Of a stretch of DNA of 64,000 nucleotides, positions 54,448 through 63,777 are shown piece after piece. Numbering within the stretch: the stretch's first letter is position 1; each line of letters begins with the position of its first letter. Location: NCBI GenBank assembly GCA_020723305.1, contig DYJC01000007.1, forward strand, positions 174,125 to 238,124. Reading direction: 5' to 3'. Origin of the DNA: Desulfosudis oleivorans (lineage in GTDB: Bacteria; Desulfobacterota; Desulfobacteria; Desulfobacterales; SURF-7). Both the position numbers and the translations under genes were made by a program. Below the pieces are notes generated by a model that was not told where the DNA came from, made no database searches, and saw only the letters and a list, made by a program, of their open reading frames with translations.

Positions 54448-55280
54448 CAGTTTACCTCCTGTACTTCAAGAGAATCGGAAACCAGTTCACGCAGTTTGGT
54501 TTCAACATAATTTTTAAGAGTTATCTGGGATTTGCTACATGTCGCACATGTCCCTCTTAATTTCACCGTCACTTTGTCTCCATCCACATCGATCAGTTCG
54601 ATATCCCCACCGTCTTTAGCCAGGGCCGGCTGAATTTCACGGGCAAGCGTTTCTTCAATCAGTTTGATTTTCTGAATATTGGTCAATGCCTTTTTTTTCA
54701 TTTTGGGCTGAATCTGTATCGTACCGATGGACTGCTGGTTGATAATGTCTTGAATCTTTTCATGACACTTGCCGCAGCCCCCTCCGGCCTTGATATAATT
54801 CGTAACATCGTCAATTGTAGCCAGTCCATTTTTCGCAACCGCCCGTTTGATTTCAAGATCCGTTACGCCAAAGCACTCACAGATGATTTCTCCTTCAATC
54901 TTTTTCTGTGATTCTCCCCGGTAATAGGTAATGGCCTTATCAAGGGCATCTCTTCCCATGACGGAGCAGTGCATTTTTTCTTTGGGCAGACCGCCAAGAT
55001 AATCCGCGATATCTTCATTCGTTATCTTCCCTGCTTCTTCCAATGTAAGTCCTTTTATCATTTCCGTTAGGGCGGAAGAGGACGCAATGGCACTGGCACA
55101 ACCGAATGTTTGAAATTTGGCATCGGCAATACGCTGGGTTTTATCCAGTTTAAAGGTCAGTTTGAGCGCATCACCGCAGGCCAGTGATCCAACCTCACCA
55201 ATGCCATCCGGTTCGTTGATTACACCGACATTCCGAGGGTTTAAAAAATGATCCTTTGTTTTTTCCGTATATTCCCACAT
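54447..55280 (-). CDS. nifU: NifU Fe-S cluster scaffold
   Basis: This is a 277-aa full-length three-domain NifU. The IscU-like N-domain cysteines are in GSLACGDAL, FGCASAIAS and MHCSVMG. The central [2Fe-2S] domain is marked by ICECFGVTD and GGGCGKCH. The C-terminal Nfu domain has GTCATCSKSQ. It assembles clusters with sulfur from NifS, encoded just downstream. Confidence 0.95.
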   Translation of the reverse strand: MWEYTEKTKDHFLNPRNVGVINEPDGIGEVGSLACGDALKLTFKLDKTQRIADAKFQTFGCASAIASSSALTEMIKGLTLEEAGKITNEDIADYLGGLPKEKMHCSVMGRDALDKAITYYRGESQKKIEGEIICECFGVTDLEIKRAVAKNGLATIDDVTNYIKAGGGCGKCHEKIQDIINQQSIGTIQIQPKMKKKALTNIQKIKLIEETLAREIQPALAKDGGDIELIDVDGDKVTVKLRGTCATCSKSQITLKNYVETKLRELVSDSLEVQEVN

Positions 55281-55540
55281 GACAAAACCTCCTGAAAAGT
55301 GTATTTCATTGAATGACCCGGATAGGTGTACCGGCGTTTCTATTCCGGGCTCAATATTCTTTATCTTTTAGATCAATAATATAATACAATCGATTCATGT
55401 TACAATACAGCGGCATGAAATAATCTGAAAAAATTCCTATTTTTTCCTTTTGACAGGATACGATTCAAATCATAAATAGGATACTATCAGTTACCTAGGC
55501 CGATGATTCCATCCAGAAACAGACATATTCGAGGTGAAAT

Positions 55541-56395
55541 ATGAAAATCAGAAAATCTGTTTTTTCAGGAAGCTGGTATCCTTCCAAAGCTTCAGAGTGT
55601 GAGGATATGGTTCAGCAATTTATTAGGGATGCAAAGAACAGCCGAAAACCGATGGAAAGAAAATATTATGGTGGGATTGTTCCCCACGCCGGTTGGTATT
55701 ATTCCGGTAAAATCGCCTGCAATGTGTTTCAGTGCCTGAAGACCGGATCGGATTGCGATGTCATGATTGTTTTTGGCATGCATCTTCACAGGGGGGATTC
55801 AGGATACATCATGCCGGCTGGAGCATGGGAAACCCCTTTTGGCAATATTCCGGTGGATGAGAACCTGGCTCAGGAACTGGTCAACCATTTTTCTTTTACA
55901 ATCGAAACACCGGATGATTTTCAAAGAGATAATACCATCGAGTTGCAGCTACCGTTTGTAAAATATTTTTTCCCGGATACAAAGATAGTGGCCATCGGTA
56001 TTCCACCAACACAGATGGCCGTAAAGGTAGGCGAATTCATTGCAGAAATATCAGGGCGTCTTGGGATTTCAGTTAAGGTGATCGGCTCTACGGATTTAAC
56101 CCATTATGGACCCAATTATGGCTTTTCTCCCAAAGGGACCGGCAGCAAGGCGCTTGATTGGGTGACACGGGAAAATGATCGGGGCGTTATCGATCAGATG
56201 CTGGCCATGAACCCCACTGGTGTGATCCAGGAAGCCCGTAAAAGCGGGAATGCCTGCTGTGCAGGTGCAGCAGCCGCCGCCATTGCTGCAGGAAAAAAAA
56301 TGGGAGCAGCCCATGCATTTGAAATCGAGTATGCCACCAGTTATGATAAAAGTCCGGGTGATAGTTTTGTGGGGTACACCGGTATTGTGTTTTAA
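55541..56395 (+). CDS. amrB: AmmeMemoRadiSam system protein B (MEMO1 family)
   Basis: This is a 284-aa MEMO-fold protein. The metal-binding histidines are in VPHAGWYYSG, HLHRGD and STDLTHYG. It belongs to a conserved trio with AMMECR1 and radical SAM proteins, but the other two are absent here. The function is unsettled. Its stop overlaps the stop of the convergent fabF (shared TTAA). Confidence 0.9.
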   Translation: MKIRKSVFSGSWYPSKASECEDMVQQFIRDAKNSRKPMERKYYGGIVPHAGWYYSGKIACNVFQCLKTGSDCDVMIVFGMHLHRGDSGYIMPAGAWETPFGNIPVDENLAQELVNHFSFTIETPDDFQRDNTIELQLPFVKYFFPDTKIVAIGIPPTQMAVKVGEFIAEISGRLGISVKVIGSTDLTHYGPNYGFSPKGTGSKALDWVTRENDRGVIDQMLAMNPTGVIQEARKSGNACCAGAAAAAIAAGKKMGAAHAFEIEYATSYDKSPGDSFVGYTGIVF

Positions 56396-57633
56396 GAAAT
56401 AAATTTTGTAAGGATCAGGGATGCATTGGTACCGCCAAACCCGAACGAGTTGGTCATGGCACAGGTGACATCTTTTTTTCTGGCAACATTCGGGACATAG
56501 TCAAGATCACATCCCTCTGCCGGATTATCAAGGTTGATGGTCGGTGGAATGATCCCGTGCTTTATGGCCAGAGCTGTGAAGACGGTTTCAACTCCGCCCG
56601 CGCCTCCGATCAGGTGACCGGTCATGGATTTGGTTGAGGAAACCGGAATCAACTCTGCATGTTCTTTAAAAACTGTTTTTATTGCCAGAGTTTCACACAC
56701 ATCATTCATAGGTGTACCGGTACCATGTGCATTGATATAGTCAATGCTTTCCGGTTGAAGATTACCATCATCAAGGGCCGCCTGCATACATCTGGCAGCA
56801 CCGTCACCATCGGGAACAGGAGCCGTGATATGATAGGCATCCCCGCTCATCCCGAATCCGCAGATTTCCGCATATATTGGAGCGCCTCTTTTCAGTGCAT
56901 GATCCAGTGATTCCAGAATGAGGATACCGCAACCCTCTCCCAGAACAAATCCGTCTCGATCCCGGTCAAACGGCCGGGAAGCTTTCTGCGGCTCATCATT
57001 TCTCAGGGAAAGGGCTTTCAAGGCATTAAAACCGGCAATGCTTGTGGGTGTGATCACGGATTCAACGCCACCGGCGATCATTGCATCCGCATACCCTTTT
57101 TGAATGAAGTTGTAGGCTTCTCCAATTGCGTGTGTGCCGGCAGCACATGCAGTTGCGACGGATGCGTTCGGACCTTTCGCGCCCACGTGGATGGAAACCT
57201 GTCCGGCAGCCATATTGGTGATCATCATGGGTATAAAAAAAGGACTGACCCTTCTGGGGCCCCGTTTTTGGATCAGCTCAATGTTTCTTTCCAGGCTGGC
57301 AAGTCCGCCCATGGCGCATCCGATGAGTACCCCGATTCTCTCTGCATTGGATGAATCGATTTTCAGGGAAGAATCTTCCATCGCCATTAAGGATGCTGCA
57401 ACGGAATAGGAGATATGGGGTTCGATCCGGTTCGCCTCTTTTTTGGGAAGAAAATCAGCAGGGTCAAAGTTTTTCACTTCACCGGCAATCCGGGTATTAA
57501 AATCAGAAGTATCAAATTTGGTTATGGGTCCGATTCCTGATTTTCCACTGCATATTGCACTCCAGGATTCATCCGTCCCGATACCAAGGGGGGTGACCAG
57601 TCCAACTCCTGTAATGACGACCCTTCTATTCAA
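56392..57633 (-). CDS. fabF: Beta-ketoacyl-ACP synthase II
   Basis: This is a 413-aa condensing enzyme of fatty-acid elongation. The nucleophilic cysteine is in VATACAAGTHA, and the histidines are in INAHGTGTPMND and MTGHLIGGAGG. The start is TTG (57633) after GGAGG. It lies downstream of acpP, the usual order, but fabD, fabG and fabH are not present here. Confidence 0.95.
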   Translation of the reverse strand: MNRRVVITGVGLVTPLGIGTDESWSAICSGKSGIGPITKFDTSDFNTRIAGEVKNFDPADFLPKKEANRIEPHISYSVAASLMAMEDSSLKIDSSNAERIGVLIGCAMGGLASLERNIELIQKRGPRRVSPFFIPMMITNMAAGQVSIHVGAKGPNASVATACAAGTHAIGEAYNFIQKGYADAMIAGGVESVITPTSIAGFNALKALSLRNDEPQKASRPFDRDRDGFVLGEGCGILILESLDHALKRGAPIYAEICGFGMSGDAYHITAPVPDGDGAARCMQAALDDGNLQPESIDYINAHGTGTPMNDVCETLAIKTVFKEHAELIPVSSTKSMTGHLIGGAGGVETVFTALAIKHGIIPPTINLDNPAEGCDLDYVPNVARKKDVTCAMTNSFGFGGTNASLILTKFIS

Positions 57634-57712
57634 ACAGCCTCCCTTTCCGTATCGAAGATTTGATCAACAATCAGAATGGTTAACCTGTAACACTTTTTAT
57701 TATACGGCAAGA

Positions 57713-57943
57713 TTATGAATTGGCTTTGATATAATCAATTGCATTCTGAACCGTTATAAGCTTTGCCGCTTCTTCATCCGATATTTCAATGTCAAACTCT
57801 TCTTCCATTGTCATCACCAGTTCCACCAGATCCAGCGAATCAGCACCGAGGTCATCCACCAGGGAGGCCTTGGGGACGACCTCTTTGATATCAACATCAA
57901 GTTTCTCGGAAATAATTTTAAAGATTTTATCTTCAACTGACAT
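57713..57943 (-). CDS. acpP: Acyl carrier protein
   Basis: This is a 76-aa acidic carrier. The serine of [10 protein letters not shown] takes the phosphopantetheine arm. It lies between rpmF and fabF on the same strand. The order rpmF-acpP-fabF lacks the plsX, fabH, fabD and fabG genes usually found between them. Confidence 0.96.
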   Translation of the reverse strand: MSVEDKIFKIISEKLDVDIKEVVPKASLVDDLGADSLDLVELVMTMEEEFDIEISDEEAAKLITVQNAIDYIKANS

Positions 57944-58180
57944 AATGTGAGTCTCCTTATTATACGGATATAATCATTTTACCGCTGACAGAAATGAGCG
58001 TTCCTGTTCTTTTATCGGTAATGAGAAGTTTGTCAAGGAAAAATACAGGCTTTGTTTACTTCGCAATATGCCATATCTGTAGCATTACCAATAATTTATA
58101 AAATATATTTAAAAAATAACGGTATATGGATCTTCTGTCGGCACAAATTGTTGTTTCAGGATAGAACAAACAACAAACGG

Positions 58181-58363
58181 TTATTCATCACCTACTTCAA
58201 TTGCATTGCGACCTTTGTAATCACCACAGGCAGGACATGCATGATGCGGCAATTTTGCCTCACTGCACTGAGAACAGGTTGATATACCTGGTGCTTCTGT
58301 TTTTTGATGCGTTCTTCGTTTGTCCCGTTTCGATTTCGAGGTTTTATGTTTTGGTACAGCCAT
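58181..58363 (-). CDS. rpmF: 50S ribosomal protein L32
   Basis: This is a 60-aa zinc-binding ribosomal protein. [19 protein letters not shown] is typical. The four cysteines (CSQC and CPAC) form the zinc site. It is followed at a distance of about 240 bp by acpP. Confidence 0.96.
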   Translation of the reverse strand: MAVPKHKTSKSKRDKRRTHQKTEAPGISTCSQCSEAKLPHHACPACGDYKGRNAIEVGDE

Positions 58364-58581
58364 GACCGATCTCCTAAATAGTTAATTAAATATATAACCC
58401 AAAAAAATATCCTGGAATTAGAAACCCTTTCTATTAATTTATATACCATGGATTGTCAAGAAATATTCAATCAGAGAATTTGTAACTATTGTTATCCATG
58501 AGTGTATATGATAGATGGAACCGGTTATTTATTGTATACACAGAATGTTTTATTCATTAAAGAAATCAGAGGGAAATTACC

Positions 58582-59991
58582 ATGGAAACCATCATTACCC
58601 GCTTTCCGCCGAGTCCGACTGGATATCTTCATGTCGGAGGTGCGCGGACAGCGTTATTCAACTGGCTTTATGCCCGGAATCAAAAAGGAAAATTTATTTT
58701 ACGGATTGAAGATACAGACACGGTTCGATCCACACAGGAATCGGTGGATGCGATTTTTGAAGCGCTGGAATGGCTTGGCATTGACTGGGATGATGGGCCT
58801 TATTTTCAGTCCAGACGGTTTGACCTTTACCGGGAATATATTCAAAAGCTGGTTCAGTCCGGGAATGCCTATTATTGCACCTGTTCTTCCGAACGGATCG
58901 AGGAGATGAGAAAACAGGCCATGGCTTCAGGGGGAAAACCCAAATATGATGGAACCTGCCGGGAAAAGGGGTTATCCGCGACCGAAGGCTCTGTGATCCG
59001 TTTCAGGGCGCCCCTTTCCGGAACAACCGTTTTGGAGGACATCATCAAGAAGAATATCGTGTTTCAGAACTCGGAGCTGGATGATTTCATTATCCAGCGC
59101 AGTGATGGAACACCGACCTATAATCTGGCGGTTGTGGTGGATGATATCACCATGAACATCAATACCGTCATCCGGGGCGATGATCATGTGAATAACACGC
59201 CAAAACAGATTCAGCTTTATGAGGCATTTGGCGCAGCCCTTCCGGTTTTCGGACATGTGCCCATGGTTCTCGGGAAAGACAAGACCCGTCTCAGCAAACG
59301 GCACGGAGCCATGTCTGTTATGGAATACCGGGATATGGGGTATCTTCCGGACGCACTCCTGAACTATCTGGTTCGGCTTGGATGGTCGTTCGGCGATCAG
59401 GAATTTTTTTCAAGGGATGAACTGATAGAAAAATTCACGATCAAAAACATTGGAAAGTCTCCGGGAGTTTTTGATCAGGAAAAGCTTCAATCCCTGAATG
59501 CAGATCATATCAAGGTCGCCCCTCTGGATAAGCTTTCAGATCATCTTCTGCCGTTTCTGAAGAAAAAAGGGTATGCTGCGGAGAAGAATCAATATCTGGA
59601 AAAGGTGATCCAGACCCTGAACACCAGAAGCAAAACTCTAGAGGAGATGGCGGCAAGTGCGGATTTTTATTATCAGGAGGATTTCAAATATGATGACAAG
59701 TCTGCGGAGAAATTTTTAAACCTCGCCTTTCTTCCTGCGCTGGAAATCCTCGTAGTTGAACTGGAAAAACTAACTGATTTTTCAGAAAAAAACCTTGAAG
59801 CAGCTTTTACGGTCGTTATGGAGGCGACTGGTCAGAAACTCGGAAAGATCGCCCAGCCGGTCAGGGTTGCTTTAACCGGGAAAACCGTCAGCCCGGGAAT
59901 TTTTGAAACCGTCGAGGTTTTGGGAAGGGATCGGGTGCTTTCACGCTTGCAAAGGGCAGTAGAATATATTAAATCGAATATCAAGGGGTAA
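58582..59991 (+). CDS. gltX: Glutamate-tRNA ligase
   Basis: This is a 469-aa class I synthetase. The HIGH-type motif is PSPTGYLHVGG and the KMSKS-type motif is RLSKRHG. A cysteine pair (YCTC) fits a zinc site. It charges tRNA-Glu. If non-discriminating it also misacylates tRNA-Gln, which GatCAB then corrects. The tRNA-Gln gene lies 50 bp downstream. Confidence 0.96.
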   Translation: METIITRFPPSPTGYLHVGGARTALFNWLYARNQKGKFILRIEDTDTVRSTQESVDAIFEALEWLGIDWDDGPYFQSRRFDLYREYIQKLVQSGNAYYCTCSSERIEEMRKQAMASGGKPKYDGTCREKGLSATEGSVIRFRAPLSGTTVLEDIIKKNIVFQNSELDDFIIQRSDGTPTYNLAVVVDDITMNINTVIRGDDHVNNTPKQIQLYEAFGAALPVFGHVPMVLGKDKTRLSKRHGAMSVMEYRDMGYLPDALLNYLVRLGWSFGDQEFFSRDELIEKFTIKNIGKSPGVFDQEKLQSLNADHIKVAPLDKLSDHLLPFLKKKGYAAEKNQYLEKVIQTLNTRSKTLEEMAASADFYYQEDFKYDDKSAEKFLNLAFLPALEILVVELEKLTDFSEKNLEAAFTVVMEATGQKLGKIAQPVRVALTGKTVSPGIFETVEVLGRDRVLSRLQRAVEYIKSNIKG

Positions 59992-60041
59992 GTTTTTATT
60001 GACTCATCGTAAACGATTGTGTATGTAGCTTGGCGTATTCT

Positions 60042-60115
60042 TGGGGGATCGTCCAACGGCAGGACTACGGACTCTGACTCCGTCAATCAAGGTTCGAATC
60101 CTTGTCCCTCAGCCA
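60042..60115 (+). tRNA. tRNA-Gln (anticodon CUG)
   Basis: A full cloverleaf can be drawn. The acceptor stem is TGGGGGA with TCCCTCA (one G-T pair). The anticodon stem is ACGGA/TCCGT around loop CTCTGAC (anticodon CTG). The T arm is CAAGG-TTCGAAT-CCTTG, and CCA is encoded. It is the apparent integration site of the element that begins with the integrase gene 8 bp further on. Confidence 0.95.
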
Positions 60116-60122
60116 AATGAAA

Positions 60123-61262
60123 TCAAGATGTTGCAGAATTGACTGTAACATCTTTTTTTATTTCTGCTACCACTTTGCTACCGGTTGTTCCAAAAATGGT
60201 GTTTTCCAGCTTGCAAGCAGACTCTTGATTAACCGGCTTCATAAGGTGAGCATAGACCTTTAAAGTAACAGTTGGGTCTGAATGTCCGAGTTGGGTTTGA
60301 ATATATTTCAGGTTCTCCCCCTGCTCAATCAACAGGCTTGCAAAAGTATGCCGTAAATCATGAAATCGGATGTCAGGCAGACCTGCCTTTTTAAGTGCTG
60401 GTTTGAAGAACCTTTTTACCATGCTGGATTCGGCTAATGGCTGATTCAATTTACTTGGAAAAATCAGGTCAAGTTCATTTGGGGGGCAGGCGAGCTTCCA
60501 TTTTTTTAATGCGGTTATCATTATGGGGCCGAGGTCAATCTTTCTGTTGGAAGACGCTGTTTTGGGCTGATACCATTTCCGCTTGTTATATGTTCGTTGG
60601 ATATGAAGCTGGCAGTTTTTCCAATCAACATCAGACCATTTCAATCCTAAGATTTCTCCCTGCCGTGGCCCGGCCATGATTGCCAGCATGAAAAGAGTTC
60701 TGTATTTCAGACCGGTAACATTTTCCAGAAAAGGGGCTATCTGAGAAGGTGTCAAAACTATAATTTCCGAGTCTTCAATTTTTCCTCTCTTTTTAGGTCG
60801 TTCTGCATCTCTGACCGGATTGTAGTCAATATAACCGTGACGTACAGCATATTTCATAATTTGATTAAATGTTACGATAATTTTTTTAAGGGTGGTCAGA
60901 TTCATTCCGCTTGTTTGTTTTTCTGTTATGAACTTCTCAACTATAGCGGTTGTAATCCTGTTGATTTTATAGTTGCTGATGGAATTGAAATGAATTTTTA
61001 TATGTCCCTCATACATGTTCCAGGTGGTTATCCTGACATTTAATTTTTTCTGTTCAAGCCAGCTTTGAGCAACCTCAGAAAACAAGGGGGTTTTTCTTTC
61101 TGGAAGATAAATTCCTTTTTTCACCTGATCCTCAATATCCCGCATTGCTTCCTTGGCATTTGCCTTGGTTGAACCTTTCGGTAACGTCTTCCATCTCCTC
61201 TTCCCCCGGTTATCATAAAAATCAATAACCCATCGGTCACGCCTCTTGGATATGCAAGCCAT
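60123..61262 (-). CDS. int: Tyrosine-type site-specific integrase
   Basis: This is a 379-aa phage-type integrase. It has an N-terminal arm-binding domain (SKRRDRWVIDFYDNRGKRRW), a SAM-like core-binding domain, and a catalytic domain with the arginine in AGPRQGEILGLKW, HDLRHTFASLL, LGHSDPTVTLKVYAHL. ATG 61262 has AGGAGGTC upstream; the longer frame to 61349 is rejected. It abuts the 3' end of tRNA-Gln, so the element enters the tRNA gene. Full length and probably active. Confidence 0.94.
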   Translation of the reverse strand: MACISKRRDRWVIDFYDNRGKRRWKTLPKGSTKANAKEAMRDIEDQVKKGIYLPERKTPLFSEVAQSWLEQKKLNVRITTWNMYEGHIKIHFNSISNYKINRITTAIVEKFITEKQTSGMNLTTLKKIIVTFNQIMKYAVRHGYIDYNPVRDAERPKKRGKIEDSEIIVLTPSQIAPFLENVTGLKYRTLFMLAIMAGPRQGEILGLKWSDVDWKNCQLHIQRTYNKRKWYQPKTASSNRKIDLGPIMITALKKWKLACPPNELDLIFPSKLNQPLAESSMVKRFFKPALKKAGLPDIRFHDLRHTFASLLIEQGENLKYIQTQLGHSDPTVTLKVYAHLMKPVNQESACKLENTIFGTTGSKVVAEIKKDVTVNSATS

Positions 61263-61487
61263 AATTGACCTCCTGAAATAAAAAGCGCCTGAAGACTTTC
61301 CCCGGTTCACAAAAACCGCCTGCAATGTCGCCACTGCAAGTATCTTCAAGCGCTCGATTTATTTTTAGTTTTTTCATTGTGATACGGGATAATTGTTTTA
61401 TTTGGTATAATGGTTATATAACTTATAGCTTAAATAGTCAAGATATTTGATATTGATTTTTAATTTTAATTCAAATATGGTCGCGAC

Positions 61488-61649
61488 ATGCCAACTTCAA
61501 AACCAAAAATATTACTGATTGTTGATGAAGAGTTGTTAGAACGAATTGACGATTACAGATATGCCAACCGGATACCTGCCCGGAATGAAGCTATACGAAG
61601 GCTTATTGAAGAATCATTGAAAAAGTACGAGAAAAAATTGGAAAAATAG
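61488..61649 (+). CDS. Ribbon-helix-helix DNA-binding protein
   Basis: This is a 53-aa protein, MPTSKPKILLIVDEELLERI at the start, then RNEAIRRLIEESLKKYEKK. A basic strand followed by two helices is the CopG/Arc fold. It is divergent from the integrase and may control it or element excision. A ribosome-binding site is not obvious, so the start is the first in-frame ATG. Confidence 0.7.
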   Translation: MPTSKPKILLIVDEELLERIDDYRYANRIPARNEAIRRLIEESLKKYEKKLEK

Positions 61650-61733
61650 AATTTGTTTGGAATTTTTAAAAATTTTCTATATCTTCAGTTGGGCTGTCCG
61701 TGTCTATATCTCATTGAAAAAGATAAATAAAAT

Positions 61734-61955
61734 ATGATTGTGGATATTAAATTATTACCCAGTGCTCCTAAAAACCAACTCCAAAGAGCATACGAAACAG
61801 AAATTGCTTTCGGCGAACCTGTTCCAATTAAAAGAGGAGAGCGAATAGCATAACTTGTCCCTGTTCCACAGGTAGATGTTGAACTGAAATTTGTAGATAA
61901 GATCCTCCAAACCCCCCGTGGGAATGAAGGGTTTGGGTCTACTGGATATGGTTAA
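61734..61955 (+). pseudogene. Decayed dUTPase (dut) gene
   Basis: The 74-codon frame starts MIVDIKLLPSAPKNQLQRAYET, like the N-terminus of dUTPase. It then jumps to AFGEPVPIKRGERIA, a TAG-like break (here TAA) replacing Gln, then LVPVPQVDVE and the terminal motif RGNEGFGSTGYG. The middle third, with the uridine-binding motif, is deleted. The gene cannot be functional. Confidence 0.75.
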
Positions 61956-61961
61956 TTAATA

Positions 61962-62126
61962 TTATACTGATTTACTTTTATATTCTTGAATTATTCGTAA
62001 ATTAGTTTTTCTCTCATCATTTTCTTGCGCTATTGATAGCGCTAATTTCTTACCCGCCTCATTCCGCATTTCCATTTTTGCATCTAAACGTTGAAGCTCC
62101 TCTTTTGATAAGTAAATACTATCCAT
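61962..62126 (-). CDS. Small protein coupled to the dCTP deaminase gene
   Basis: This is a 54-aa, highly charged, helix-prone protein (MDSIYLSKEELQRLDAKMEM at the start). The ATG overlaps the dCTP deaminase stop (ATGGATAG) and has AAGGGAG 5 bp upstream, so it is very probably translated. No family is recognised. Position suggests a partner, regulator or antitoxin of the deaminase, but nothing in the sequence proves it. Confidence 0.65.
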   Translation of the reverse strand: MDSIYLSKEELQRLDAKMEMRNEAGKKLALSIAQENDERKTNLRIIQEYKSKSV

Positions 62127-63777
62127 TTTTTCTCCCTTTTATTTTTATAAATGGTTTTTTATTATGCACTTTTTTGCCGATTTCATTTGCAGTTTGGCTT
62201 TCAAACGCTGAAATAGCATCTAAGGGGCTGTCACTTCTAGATCTTTTATTTAAATGAGCGGCAAATTTAGGCTGTATCGATTGTTCTGTCTTTGATCTTC
62301 TAATGTATTTTCCTTTTTTATCTTTTCTAGCTCCCTCAAGTGTAAAAAAATCATGAAACCTTTGAGGAGCAATACCCCTATATGGCAAAAAAAGAACTTT
62401 CCTACCGTCAGGGTCGTTATTTCCAGATCCAAGTACTATTGCATCCGAGTGGAACTCATATCCCAAACTTTTTGGATATGGTTCAATAAATATAACCTTT
62501 TTGATTCCAGCAGAGATAATATGTTTCGTACAATTATGACACGGCTCAGTAGTGACATACAGGATAGCGTCTTTGGTAGAGCCTGTATGAGATCGACTAA
62601 CACTTAGAATCGCTTCCATTTCGGCATGAACCGCACGGCAATACTCTGTAGCCTCTCTCAATTGAGAATCGTCAATTGTGTCAAGAATGATTTCTTTAAG
62701 TGCTTTATCTATACCCACCTCTTCAAAAGCTGTTTTATTAATTTTAATTTTTTTTAATCTATTTTGAAATTTTCTATTTGTTTTAACCTGTTCAAGTATT
62801 TTATCAGCTAAGTTTTCATAGCGTTCTTCTTTATTGGTATCATTTATACATCTTCTGTCACCAATTGCATAACATCGCCTGTCTTTACCATCCTCTGATG
62901 GGTATAATCCACCATAGGCTTTTGGGACATCATTATGACCAACTCCTAATAAATTGCCTTCAATATCAATAATAGCTGCACCAACTTGACGACTTAAACA
63001 AAATGATCTGTTAGATGCAGAAAATGCCATATGCATTGATTTTTCATGGAAGGTTGGCTGATTCATTGTTCCACCAAACAATATCTCTACTAAACGCCTT
63101 CCATCCTCTCTTAAATCTTCTCGATTCGTATCATTGACTATGTAATAATCTGCTAATGACGATAGCTCGCTAACTTGCTGTCCAGTTCCCTTTTTTATAC
63201 TTTTGTTTATGTTCTTTTCATCTTGATCAATTGCATCAAGCTCTTCGAAAATTGCTCGATCTTTTTCTTTCCATGAATTGTAGTCAACCATACGCCGCCA
63301 TCTTGTTTCTCTGTCGGCATGAAGAAAGACCATATAAAACTCTTTTGAGTAATATTTTCTTAGATGCTCTACTTCTTTTTTGTTTTTTAGACTATCAACA
63401 ATAAATACCAAGGTATCTACATTTGAAAAATTTGGATCAGTCTCAGCCTTTATTCCTTGGTAATAAATATCATCAACAACTAATTTCGCAGTGAGGCATG
63501 GATCAACTTGTCTAATTTTTGTACCAGCAGTCTGTAATTCTCTTCTGCGCTTATGTGTTTTTTTATTATCAGAAAATAATTGGGAACCAACAATAAATGG
63601 ATAATTTTCTTTTATTAGTTCTGACACTTGAATTGTCTTAATTACACAGCCGGGCCAGTCATTAAATATCCGTAATAACTCTTCTCCAAGAGAACTTGAA
63701 CCTGCTCCGTAAGGACCTGATAGTGCAATTATAAGATTGTTTACTTTATGTATTTTTTGGGGTGACAGCTTTGCCAT
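62119..63777 (-). CDS. Anti-phage dCTP/dCMP deaminase (DcdV/AvcD family)
   Basis: This is a 552-aa fusion. The N-terminal about 230 residues form a P-loop kinase-like domain (GPYGAGSSS, with serine where the Walker lysine normally sits, as I recall for this family). The C-terminal about 240-470 is a zinc cytidine deaminase (H384 and E386 in VHAEMEAI, C413 and C416 in PCHNC). These proteins deaminate dCTP/dCMP upon phage infection and starve phage DNA synthesis. AvcD is held in check by a small RNA, AvcI. The gene overlaps the start of a small gene downstream. Confidence 0.88.
   Translation of the reverse strand: MAKLSPQKIHKVNNLIIALSGPYGAGSSSLGEELLRIFNDWPGCVIKTIQVSELIKENYPFIVGSQLFSDNKKTHKRRRELQTAGTKIRQVDPCLTAKLVVDDIYYQGIKAETDPNFSNVDTLVFIVDSLKNKKEVEHLRKYYSKEFYMVFLHADRETRWRRMVDYNSWKEKDRAIFEELDAIDQDEKNINKSIKKGTGQQVSELSSLADYYIVNDTNREDLREDGRRLVEILFGGTMNQPTFHEKSMHMAFSASNRSFCLSRQVGAAIIDIEGNLLGVGHNDVPKAYGGLYPSEDGKDRRCYAIGDRRCINDTNKEERYENLADKILEQVKTNRKFQNRLKKIKINKTAFEEVGIDKALKEIILDTIDDSQLREATEYCRAVHAEMEAILSVSRSHTGSTKDAILYVTTEPCHNCTKHIISAGIKKVIFIEPYPKSLGYEFHSDAIVLGSGNNDPDGRKVLFLPYRGIAPQRFHDFFTLEGARKDKKGKYIRRSKTEQSIQPKFAAHLNKRSRSDSPLDAISAFESQTANEIGKKVHNKKPFIKIKGRKNG

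Noticed and set aside
53284..55280. NifU/NifS as evidence of nitrogen fixation
   Set aside because: This pair is the general Fe-S assembly system in many anaerobes, and no nif structural gene is present.
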